Shown in pieces: positions 1 through 5,539 of a stretch of DNA of 12,348 nt. How positions within the stretch are numbered: the first letter of the stretch is position 1; each line of letters begins with the position of its first letter. Position numbers and translations under genes: made by a program. The notes under the pieces are model-generated. The model saw nothing but the letters and a program-made list of their open reading frames with translations. It searched no databases and was not told the DNA's origin. Source of the stretch: a bacterium (Candidatus Howlettbacteria) CG_4_10_14_0_8_um_filter_40_9 (GTDB lineage: Bacteria > Patescibacteriota > CPR2 > UBA1875 > GCA-2785325); the NCBI GenBank assembly GCA_002785325.1, contig PFMH01000034.1, positions 1 to 12,348 of the forward strand. The letters are read 5' to 3'.

Positions 1-679
1 TATATTTCGGCAAAAATACGATCCTTTCCATAGCTCTGCCCCAAAAACGAAGTTGACCAACGCTTTCTGCCCGAAATGTATTCTCTATTATAATGTTCTG
101 CCTCGCTCCTTTTGAGATAAGTTCTGATGCCATTTCCAACGTTTTCGAAGTAGTATTTTGATTTACAAAATTTGATGTATCGGAAATGATACCGGAGAGG
201 AGGCATGTGGCAAGATTCTTTTCGATAACGACGCCCATTTCGCCGATGAGTTTAAAAATAATCTCGGCGCATGCAGAAGATCCAGTATCCTTATAAAAAT
301 AATCCGCAAAATTTTCTGCCTCCCCTGTCTTATGATGGTCAATAACGATTATCTTTGAGCCCGATTCTCTCGCTATGCTTATCTCTTGGGGGAAATCTGT
401 TCTATCTAAACTTGAAACATCGATTACCAAAATAGTATCAGCCGGCTCAAAAACATCTTTCGTTTCGCAACCGACATATTTATTCAAAAAACCAAAATTA
501 TTCGGCAGTATTTTTAGAAAGACAGTAGGCTCCTTGCCCAATTCCAAAAGAGCTGACGAAACAGCGCACATCGAAGACAGCGCGTCCCCGTCCGTATTTT
601 TATGCGAAACTATGCTCACTTTTTTTGAATGAACAAGCAGTTCTGCGATACCTTTAAGCTCAATGTTTTTTTCTATCAT
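1..679 (-). CDS. nrnA: DHH-family phosphoesterase, NrnA-like (3' end outside window)
   Basis: Open reading frame starting at an ATG at 679-677 and still open at the left edge (226 codons seen), so the C-terminal DHHA1 substrate-binding part is missing here. All DHH-domain metal ligands are visible: H26-x3-D30-x-D32 (SHKNTDGD), D87 (VIDVSS), D114-H115-H116 (VIDHH) and D167 (GIISDT). The family (NrnA/oligoribonuclease-like, Mn2+ dependent) degrades 2-5 nt RNAs, cyclic-di-nucleotide breakdown products or pAp in the cytoplasm. The start lies inside rbfA: the two genes overlap by 20 bp in different frames, implying translational coupling in an infB-rbfA-nrnA cluster, an order known from many bacteria, usually followed by truB. 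No strong SD is visible before the start. Family certain; exact substrate inferred. Confidence 0.92.
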   Translation of the reverse strand, partial: MIEKNIELKGIAELLVHSKKVSIVSHKNTDGDALSSMCAVSSALLELGKEPTVFLKILPNNFGFLNKYVGCETKDVFEPADTILVIDVSSLDRTDFPQEISIARESGSKIIVIDHHKTGEAENFADYFYKDTGSSACAEIIFKLIGEMGVVIEKNLATCLLSGIISDTSNFVNQNTTSKTLEMASELISKGARQNIIIENTFRAESVGQLRFWGRAMERIVFLPKY

Positions 680-1004
680 CCGTTTCTATCTTACTTAACA
701 AGCTTTCGATATGAAAAGCATATTCGCCCGTTTTGTCCAGATGGAGTTCGATCTTTGGGGTAAACTTTATCTTTATATTTGAAGCAACCTCTTGCTGGAC
801 TAAAACCGTTTTTTCTTTTATACCCTGAAACTTCTCATCTTGATCTTCGCCGAATACGCTGATCCAAACATCCGCTTTTTTTAGATCTTTAGTCACATCT
901 GCTTTTAGAACAGTAACAAGCCCGTATTCCCCATCCAAAACCTTGGGAAACGCCTTCGATACCTCGTCTTTTATCAGATCATTTACTTCGTCTATCCTAC
1001 TCAT
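660..1004 (-). CDS. rbfA: Ribosome-binding factor A (RbfA)
   Basis: 114 aa, close to the usual RbfA length of about 110-130. It is a single KH-like domain: an N-terminal helix (RIDEVNDLIKDEVSKAF), strands with the typical VTVLKADVTKDLKKADVWIS pattern and VFG near residue 51, then helix EKTVLVQQEVASNIKIKFTPKIELHLD, in which the TP-x-IELHLD stretch matches the family hallmark. RbfA binds the immature 30S subunit near the 5' end of 16S rRNA and helps its final maturation, especially in the cold. The gene follows infB on the same strand after a 173-bp AT-rich spacer and overlaps the downstream DHH gene by 20 bp. The ATG at 1004 has no SD; a -10-like TAAATT lies 6 nt upstream, so it may be read from a leaderless transcript. 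Stop TGA. Confidence 0.93.
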   Translation of the reverse strand: MSRIDEVNDLIKDEVSKAFPKVLDGEYGLVTVLKADVTKDLKKADVWISVFGEDQDEKFQGIKEKTVLVQQEVASNIKIKFTPKIELHLDKTGEYAFHIESLLSKIETDDRKKH

Positions 1005-1010
1005 AGTTTT

Positions 1011-1038
1011 AATTTAAATCCCAAAACACAAGCATCAA
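1011..1038 (-). promoter_or_regulatory. Possible leaderless promoter of rbfA
   Basis: On the minus strand TTGATG (1038-1033), a 16-nt spacer and TAAATT (1016-1011) lie before the rbfA ATG at 1004. Six bases separate the box from the ATG, so the A of the ATG would be +1. Both hexamers are only 4/6 matches in AT-rich DNA, hence low confidence. It overlaps the repeat-rich spacer. Confidence 0.3.
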
Positions 1039-1179
1039 ATTACAAATAAATATCAAATTACAATTTTCGAAAATTCTAATTTGGTTTTTTGGATTTGTTT
1101 GTTATTTATATTTTGAAATTTGTTATTTTTATTCATGGGGTTTCATTGGATATTAGAAATTGTTAATTGGAAATTTCCT
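1034..1179. repeat. AT-rich heptad-type and palindromic spacer repeats between infB and rbfA
   Basis: The infB-rbfA spacer is made of degenerate repeats. ATCAAATTACAA occurs twice (1034-1045 and 1052-1063). The palindrome AATTTTCGAAAATT (1062-1075) is the core of a 30-bp inverted repeat spanning 1054-1083, complete except for one mismatched pair. Positions 1145-1179 read as consecutive 7-mers beginning ATT (ATTGGAT, ATTAGAA, ATTGTTA, ATTGGAA, ATTTCCT). The segment 1142-1162 recurs at 12252-12272 with 2 mismatches in 21, and its reverse-complement heptads (NNNCAAT type) also appear inside the U32 gene at 8374-8406. The long AT hairpin could act as a weak 3' structure for infB; it is not a classical terminator. 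The last bases overlap the infB stop codon. Confidence 0.6.
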
Positions 1180-2938
1180 ACAACGTTCTCTTTCTCTCCT
1201 CGATCCTTATCTGCTTTATGACATCTTTTTCCTCAATCTCGATCTTTTCCGCAAAACCGAGTCCGCATTCCGTTCCTTCCGGAACCTCAGTAACTTCATC
1301 TTTCTCTCTCTTTAGAGTTGTAAGACTGGCTTCTTTTATCTCTTCTTTCCCTCTGAATATCTTCACTTTGAGGCCTTTTTCTATCTTTCCGTTTATGACT
1401 TTTCCTCCGGCGACGGTTTCTTTTTTATCTATCTTGAAAACTTTCAAGACTTCCAGTGCACCGGTCTCTATCTCGACGATCTCCGGCGGAAGAAGTCCCT
1501 CCAGTGCGCCTCTTACGTCATCGAGGAGCTCATATATCACACCGTACTTTGAAAATCTGACACCTTCTCTTTCGGCAAGTTTCAAAACAGAAGCGGATAT
1601 GCCCACGTTAAATCCAAAAACTATTCTAGTCGTTGAAGATATGGCCATCGAGATGTCTTTATCCGTAACATTCCCCACGCCTTCGTGAATTACGTTAACC
1701 GCTACTTCCTTGGTATTGAACTTTTGAAGTGCTTCTTTTATGGCATCCAAAGATCCCTGCATGTCCGCTTTCAAAACTATTTCCAATTCTTTTGTACCGG
1801 CTGCCTCTACGGCTCGTGTAATTTCTTCGACGCCGATCTTCTTTATCTTAGTCAAACTTTTTACCGTTTTCATCTTCTTCTCCATCTCGCATTCTTTTTT
1901 TGCGTCTTTTTCGTCATCAAAAACTTGAACTAGTTCTGAAACTTGAGGAACGCTCTTCAAACCCGATATCTTTACGGGGGCTGAAGGACCGGCTTCTTCT
2001 ATCTTCTTCCCCCTAAAATCATCCATGCTTTTTATCTTTCCATAGGTATCACCGACCTGCAGAGAATCTCCCAAGCGAATATGTCCGTTCTTGACAAGAA
2101 CCGAAGCTACGGGGCCCTTGCCAGCATCCAAATGCGACTCGATCACAACGCCTTGTCCCTGAGCATCGTAATCTGCTTTGAGTTCTAAAACATCGGTCGA
2201 AAGAAGTACCATGTCTAAAAGATTGTCCAGCCCAATCTTTTCTTTTGCGGAAACCTCCACCGTTACTATCTTTCCGCCCCAATCCTCAGAAACTAGACCT
2301 ATCTCTGCAAGTTCCGACTTTACCCTGTTTACATCGGCTCCCGGCTTATCTATCTTGTTTATCGCTACAATCATAGGAGTATTTGCTCTTTTTGCATGAT
2401 CCACGGCTTCTCTGGTCTGCGGTTTCACCCCGTCATCGGCAGCGACCACGATGATCGCAAGATCGGTAACTTGAGCTCCATGTTCGCGCATTTTCGCAAA
2501 CGCTTCATGACCGGGAGTATCCAAGAAGGTAATCTTTTTCCCTTTTCTCTCGACTTGATAAGCGCCAACGTGCTGGGTGATTCCGCCTTTTTCTTTAGCA
2601 ACAACATTCGTCTCTTTTATGGCGTCAAGAAGCGAAGTTTTTCCGTGATCGACGTGTCCCATAACTGCGACTATCGGCGGTCTTTCTTTCAAATTTTGAG
2701 TCCCACTTTTACTTTCCTTAGGCTTAGCTACTTCTTCAGTTTCTTTTGTTATGAATTTACCAAGATATTCAGAGATGATCTCGGCTGTTTCAAAGTCGAT
2801 ATTGTCGTTTATGGTCGCCATCACTCCGTTTTTTATGAGTTCACTCATAACAGAAGAGACCGGCAGGTCGAGCTTTTTAGCAAATTCGCCTACGGTTAGA
2901 ATTTCCGGAATAATGATTTTTTCTTGTTCTTTTTCCAT
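1178..2938 (-). CDS. infB: Translation initiation factor IF-2
   Basis: 586 aa GTPase that brings fMet-tRNA to the 30S P site and promotes subunit joining. Visible parts: an IF2_N-type domain (about 11-60), a short charged linker (62-85), and the G domain with G1 GHVDHGKT (94-101), G2 around GGITQHVGAY (118-127), G3 DTPGH (140-144), G4 NKID (194-197) and G5 SAK (230-232). Then come beta-barrel domain II (about 262-310), domain III (about 385-470) and the C-terminal fMet-tRNA-binding barrel (about 490-586, with GTECGLGF). The N-terminal extension is very short compared with the roughly 890 aa of E. coli, as is usual in CPR bacteria. The ATG at 2938 opens the IF2_N domain. No SD is seen; a poor -10-like TATTAA (2959-2954) is the only candidate signal. 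It lies downstream of rpsA, from which it is separated by a terminator-like hairpin. Stop TAG. Confidence 0.97.
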   Translation of the reverse strand: MEKEQEKIIIPEILTVGEFAKKLDLPVSSVMSELIKNGVMATINDNIDFETAEIISEYLGKFITKETEEVAKPKESKSGTQNLKERPPIVAVMGHVDHGKTSLLDAIKETNVVAKEKGGITQHVGAYQVERKGKKITFLDTPGHEAFAKMREHGAQVTDLAIIVVAADDGVKPQTREAVDHAKRANTPMIVAINKIDKPGADVNRVKSELAEIGLVSEDWGGKIVTVEVSAKEKIGLDNLLDMVLLSTDVLELKADYDAQGQGVVIESHLDAGKGPVASVLVKNGHIRLGDSLQVGDTYGKIKSMDDFRGKKIEEAGPSAPVKISGLKSVPQVSELVQVFDDEKDAKKECEMEKKMKTVKSLTKIKKIGVEEITRAVEAAGTKELEIVLKADMQGSLDAIKEALQKFNTKEVAVNVIHEGVGNVTDKDISMAISSTTRIVFGFNVGISASVLKLAEREGVRFSKYGVIYELLDDVRGALEGLLPPEIVEIETGALEVLKVFKIDKKETVAGGKVINGKIEKGLKVKIFRGKEEIKEASLTTLKREKDEVTEVPEGTECGLGFAEKIEIEEKDVIKQIRIEERKRTL

Positions 2939-2974
2939 TAATTTTCAGATTTTTTAATAGTTTCACCCTAAATA

Positions 2975-3007
2975 TATTTTCCCCGTTCCAAAAGAACAGG
3001 GAAAATA
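2975..3007 (-). terminator. Terminator-like hairpin after rpsA
   Basis: A 14-bp stem (arms 2975-2988 and 2994-3007) with a 5-nt loop starts 33 bp after the rpsA stop. Read on the minus strand every pair forms, one as G-U; on the plus strand that pair is C-A. This strand preference fits a terminator for rpsA. The stem ends in an A/U-rich segment, but the following run (ATATTTA) is a weak U-tract. Confidence 0.6.
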
Positions 3008-3039
3008 GCAAAAAATAAATTGATTAAATATTCTAAAGA

Positions 3040-4368
3040 TTATTTATTTTCATCATCTTCTTTTTTCTTTTCGGTTTTCTTCTTTGTCTCTTTATTGTCC
3101 GTCTTAGCTTTGACGGAGTCGGATTTATCCGTCTGCTTGTCCTTCGAAGCTTTAGCGGAGTCGGAAGTTTTCTTATCGTCCGTAGCTTTAGCGGTGGATG
3201 AAGCGGAGACGGACTTTGGTTTTTCCTTTTTTTCTTTTGCAACAACTTCAGGTTTTGAATCTTCTTTTGTTACTTTTTCTTCCTTTTTTACCGCTTTATT
3301 TTCTTTAAGAGTAAGCGCCAGCCTGTGGTTGTCTATATCGATAGATAGTACTCTGAAGTCATATTTCTTTCCGATAGCGACGATGTCCGACGGATCTTTC
3401 ACGTGATCTTCAGAAAGTTCGGATATGTGGACCAAAGCTTCAAGGTTGTCTTGTATCTTTACAAATGCGCCAAAAGGAGTAAACCTCGTTACCTCGCCTT
3501 TTATGCTATCTCCGACTTTCAACTGTTTTACAGATTCAACCCAAGGATCATCCAAGAGTTTCTTCATTGAAAGCGAGAGTCTATCTCCTTCTATTCCGAT
3601 AATCACAACATTTACGATGTCACCGATCTTCACATATTTTGACGGATCATCTACTTTATCCCAAGCAATTTCCGAGATATGTATCATCCCTTCGATTCCG
3701 TCGATGTTTAAAAATACGCCAAAGTCGGCTATTCCGGTCACTCTTCCTTTCATCTTGTCGCCTATCTTGAACTTCTGGATCTCTTTTTCTATTTCGTCTT
3801 TCTTAGCAATCTTTTCGGAAAAGATAACTTTGTTTTCTTTTTTATCGGCATCTAAAACTCCGATCACCATCGCTTTTTTAATAAGCTGTTTTAGGCGGAT
3901 CAAGATCTCATCCTTGTCGGTTACTCTAGGATAATGTTCGGCTGTTAGCTGTGAAACGGGCAAGAAGCCCCTCACTCCGTCAACCTCGATCATAAGACCG
4001 CCTTTGTTTGCCTCAAATGGCCGAACTAGGATAGTTTCGCCAGTATCTTTGAGACGTTTCAACATATCCCAAGATCTTTCCTTTGTGGCTTTTTTGAGCG
4101 ATAGCAAAACTTCTCCATTATCAAACTCTTGTTCGATAACAGATGCGCTCATCTTGTCTCCGATCTTGATATCTTTCCTGAGCGTCGGGTCGGATATCTC
4201 TATCCCAACCACGAGTCCGGTGCCATGTACGCCAAGATCAAGCCAAATCCCGTTTTTCGTAATAGCAACCACCTCCCCTTCGACAGTTTCGCCGGGCTCT
4301 ATCACTTTGACTTCATCTTTCGCCTGATCCAGTAGATCCTGCATGGTTAGTTGTTTTGACAATGGCAT
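3040..4368 (-). CDS. rpsA: Ribosomal protein S1-like, four S1 domains with a long lysine-rich tail
   Basis: 442 aa. Four S1 RNA-binding (OB-fold) repeats at about residues 26-94, 108-186, 202-270 and 284-355; repeats 3 and 4 are the most canonical (GRVTGIADFGVFLNI...GMIHISEI and GEVTRFTPFGAFVKI...ALVHISELS). Repeats 1 and 2 resemble the ribosome-docking repeats of S1. Residues 358-442 are a low-complexity K/D/S/T tail. S1 docks on the 30S subunit and captures mRNA, which matters most where SDs are weak or absent. The ATG at 4368 is chosen because AAAGGAG lies 9 nt upstream; a later M9 has no SD. A good promoter lies about 55 bp upstream and a terminator hairpin follows. The tail is encoded by DNA repeats (see the repeat entry), unlike the rest of the gene. 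A general S1-domain protein is the alternative, but size and context favour RpsA. Confidence 0.88.
   Translation of the reverse strand: MPLSKQLTMQDLLDQAKDEVKVIEPGETVEGEVVAITKNGIWLDLGVHGTGLVVGIEISDPTLRKDIKIGDKMSASVIEQEFDNGEVLLSLKKATKERSWDMLKRLKDTGETILVRPFEANKGGLMIEVDGVRGFLPVSQLTAEHYPRVTDKDEILIRLKQLIKKAMVIGVLDADKKENKVIFSEKIAKKDEIEKEIQKFKIGDKMKGRVTGIADFGVFLNIDGIEGMIHISEIAWDKVDDPSKYVKIGDIVNVVIIGIEGDRLSLSMKKLLDDPWVESVKQLKVGDSIKGEVTRFTPFGAFVKIQDNLEALVHISELSEDHVKDPSDIVAIGKKYDFRVLSIDIDNHRLALTLKENKAVKKEEKVTKEDSKPEVVAKEKKEKPKSVSASSTAKATDDKKTSDSAKASKDKQTDKSDSVKAKTDNKETKKKTEKKKEDDENK
3098..3214 (-). repeat. 42-bp-spaced repeats encoding the S1 tail
   Basis: CGGAGTCGGA occurs at 3114-3123 and 3156-3165, 42 bp apart, giving two 14-residue units in the protein (SDSAKASKDKQTDK at 402-415 and SDSVKAKTDNKETK at 416-429) preceded by a degenerate third (386-401). 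Each unit has an AGCTTT core followed by RRCGG, with TCCGTC (3098-3103) and GACGGA (3112-3117) forming a 6-bp inverted repeat. The GC-rich palindromic units stand out from the AT-rich flanks of the tail and look like DNA-level repeats taken into the reading frame. Confidence 0.55.
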
Positions 4369-4377
4369 AAATTGTTT

Positions 4378-4384
4378 CTCCTTT
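4378..4384 (-). promoter_or_regulatory. Shine-Dalgarno of rpsA
   Basis: AAAGGAG on the minus strand with 9 nt to the ATG at 4368. It decides the start, and it is one of only two clear SDs in the window. Confidence 0.8.
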
Positions 4385-4422
4385 CAAACAAAAATTTAGC
4401 AGCCTTTCCGACCACTCGTAAA

Positions 4423-4451
4423 ATAATACCCGTTTTCCATCCTTTTGTAAA
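4423..4451 (-). promoter_or_regulatory. Promoter of rpsA
   Basis: On the minus strand TTTACA (4451-4446), exactly 17 nt, then TATTAT (4428-4423). The predicted start near 4416 gives a leader of about 48 nt that holds the SD. Both hexamers are 5/6 matches to the sigma70 consensus. Confidence 0.7.
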
Positions 4452-4697
4452 GTAGAATTGTGTTCTTTCTTTTATACTTTCCGACTATCAGTTCGAAAAA
4501 AGAACAATCAAATGAGCGAAAGTTTGAAAATATGACTCCGGGTTTCATACTTATTGTCATTTTTCATACTTGAGTGAATGAAGATTGTGACATTTTGAGA
4601 ATCTTCCTAGTCGGCGCTTTTTCTTCCAGTTTTTGGCGTCAAAAAGTGGAAAGTAAAACATGGTCTTAACCCCATAAAGCACTAACACTAATAAGCT

Positions 4698-5291
4698 TTA
4701 AACCTTTTTCATACTCTCAGCGAGCATAATACGACTTCGATGATAGTAGTATAAGAAAATCCCAAGTATCCAAACTATAGCTATCACGTTCTCTTTCGGT
4801 CCTGCTGTGGATAGCGGAGCTTCCGCACTTCCTGTAGCCCCCTTTCCTGTCCCTCCGTCCAAGACCTCTCGATCTTGACCTCCCTCTTTACCTCCGCCAC
4901 CATTGGGGACAGGAGCTGGAGCAGTAGGCTTGGCTGCCAAACGAGTAATATTTGTACTTGTCGCTGTACTTTTACCGCCCTTTGAGATTGCCTCTACATC
5001 GATGGGGTTTTCACCCTCTATTAGTGTCAGCTTATACTGAAAACTGCCATCTTCCGAAACGTCGGCAGGATTCCCATTCACATTTACAGTATTTTCCGGG
5101 TTGTTTGTCGTCCCAGTTACAACAAGCTCGGATGCTTCAGTTATTATGGCCTCTTTTGGTTCAGTAATAGTTACTTCCGGCGCTTTTCTGTTTTTCTGAA
5201 AATTTACCACACCGATAACGATCCCTATCAAAAGAAATAACAAAAAGAGAGGGACAGCTATTTTTTTAATGATTTCCAATAAATTTTCCAT
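4698..5291 (-). CDS. Membrane-anchored protein with one Ig-like (glucodextranase-B-type) domain
   Basis: 197 aa. Residues 10-30 form a hydrophobic N-terminal anchor with a short charged N-terminus. Residues 38-117 look like a single Ig-like beta-sandwich of the kind in Glucodextran_B domains: PEVTITEPKE, LVVTGTT, VNVNGNPADVSEDGSFQYKLTL and GENPIDVEA. A Pro/Gly-rich low-complexity linker follows (118-165), then LSTAGPKEN (160-168) and a second hydrophobic segment (169-183) with HRSR behind it. Most of the chain should lie outside the cytoplasmic membrane, probably in adhesion or cell-surface organisation; the precise role is unknown. No SD is found; a -35/-10 pair places the transcript start about 5 nt before the ATG. 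It lies downstream of the small-RNA gene on the same strand but has its own promoter beyond the RNA terminator. Confidence 0.8.
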   Translation of the reverse strand: MENLLEIIKKIAVPLFLLFLLIGIVIGVVNFQKNRKAPEVTITEPKEAIITEASELVVTGTTNNPENTVNVNGNPADVSEDGSFQYKLTLIEGENPIDVEAISKGGKSTATSTNITRLAAKPTAPAPVPNGGGGKEGGQDREVLDGGTGKGATGSAEAPLSTAGPKENVIAIVWILGIFLYYYHRSRIMLAESMKKV

Positions 5292-5302
5292 AATTTACTT
5301 AA

Positions 5303-5331
5303 ATCCTACTCGCTAAGATATGAGAGTTCAA
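5303..5331 (-). promoter_or_regulatory. Promoter of the Ig-domain gene
   Basis: On the minus strand TTGAAC (5331-5326), exactly 17 nt, then TAGGAT (5308-5303). Predicted +1 near 5296 leaves only about 5 nt before the ATG at 5291, so the mRNA would be nearly leaderless. Each hexamer is a 4/6 match. Confidence 0.5.
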
Positions 5332-5344
5332 GACTAAAATATAC

Positions 5345-5410
5345 AAAAATAAAAAGGACACTAGTACCGGCTAGAAGGAGGTGACCAAATAACCAGAGAT
5401 CTAATGTCCT
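5345..5410 (-). terminator. Rho-independent terminator of the small RNA
   Basis: The 10-bp outer stem (5410-5401 with 5364-5355, including GGACA/UGUCC) is followed directly by UUUUUAUUUUU (5355-5345), the clearest intrinsic terminator in the window on the minus strand. It doubles as the body of the small RNA. Confidence 0.75.
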
Positions 5411-5437
5411 GTTTAGTGCACCCAATAAATTGGATGC
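5345..5437 (-). ncRNA. Putative small RNA with an anti-Shine-Dalgarno loop
   Basis: Predicted transcript of about 93 nt in the space between rarA and the Ig-domain gene, with no ORF. Stem 1 begins at the predicted +1 (G5437): GCAUCCAAU (5437-5429) pairs with AUUGGGUGC (5426-5418). After a 7-nt linker, stem 2 pairs 5410-5401 with 5364-5355 (10 bp, one G-U), continues above a small internal loop with 5396-5390 paired to 5373-5367 (7 bp, two G-U), and closes a 16-nt loop UUUGGUCACCUCCUUC (5389-5374). A U5-A-U5 run follows. The loop contains UCACCUCCUU (5384-5375), the sequence of the 16S rRNA 3' tail. I infer an RNA that could bind SD sequences or SD-binding partners. It is not a family I recognise. 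It could instead be an attenuator-like leader of the downstream gene. Confidence 0.65.
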
Positions 5438-5443
5438 AAATAC

Positions 5444-5472
5444 AATATATCAAATAAAATTATGCTTGTCAA
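5444..5472 (-). promoter_or_regulatory. Strong sigma70-type promoter of the small RNA
   Basis: A perfect TTGACA (5472-5467), exactly 17 nt, and TATATT (5449-5444) preceded by an extended -10 TG (5452-5451 reads TG on the minus strand). The calculated +1 is G5437, the first base of hairpin 1. It is the best-matching promoter in the window. Confidence 0.8.
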
Positions 5473-5473
5473 G

Positions 5474-5496
5474 TTTTCCACACATTATTGTCCACA
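5474..5496 (+). promoter_or_regulatory. Two DnaA-box-like 9-mers
   Basis: TTTTCCACA (5474-5482) and TTGTCCACA (5488-5496), same orientation, 14 bp apart, each one base away from TTATCCACA. They lie just upstream of the small-RNA -35 and are flanked by the inverted 7-mers TTGTCAA (5466-5472) and TTGACAA (5500-5506). Either DnaA sites or another regulator's operator; similarity by eye only. Confidence 0.4.
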
Positions 5497-5539
5497 GGGT
5501 TGACAATACATGGTATATATTTCCAAAGAATCATTCTCT

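Larger units (their letters stand above)
4369..4697. other. Gene-free gap between the Ig-domain gene and rpsA
   Basis: About 330 bp without a convincing gene. It contains the rpsA promoter and SD, a direct repeat TTTCATACTT (4543-4552 and 4562-4571), an imperfect hairpin with arms 4626-4635 and 4640-4649 and a GCGT loop, and a second inverted repeat with arms 4461-4471 and 4496-4506. Two short minus-strand ORFs (34 and 54 codons, overlapping as ATGA) exist, but the second runs through the rpsA promoter and neither has an SD, so I do not call them. Confidence 0.5.

Noticed and set aside
660..662. Alternative genetic code (UGA as glycine) as in some CPR lineages
   Set aside because: TGA ends rbfA at the expected family length, and the U32 gene ends in TGA where its duplicate has TAA; no in-frame TGA is needed in any gene here.
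1167..2899. Long plus-strand ORFs opposite infB
   Set aside because: They are shadows of the infB frame with low-complexity Ser/Phe content and no domain; infB is certain on the minus strand.
4396..4661. Two small minus-strand ORFs (34 and 54 codons) overlapping as ATGA
   Set aside because: No SD, no recognisable family, and the second spans the strong rpsA promoter. Chance ORFs are likely, though the overlap is neat; a homology search would settle it.
5375..5406. A perfect SD-like AAGGAGGTGA on the plus strand with ATG at 5404
   Set aside because: The ATG is 22 nt from the SD core and opens only 17 codons; GTG at 5381 stops at once. The same bases make better sense as the loop of the minus-strand RNA.
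5355..5410. A remnant of a 16S rRNA 3' end
   Set aside because: Only about 10-14 bases around UCACCUCCUU match; helix 45 and the rest of the 16S end are absent, and the flanks form their own stem.
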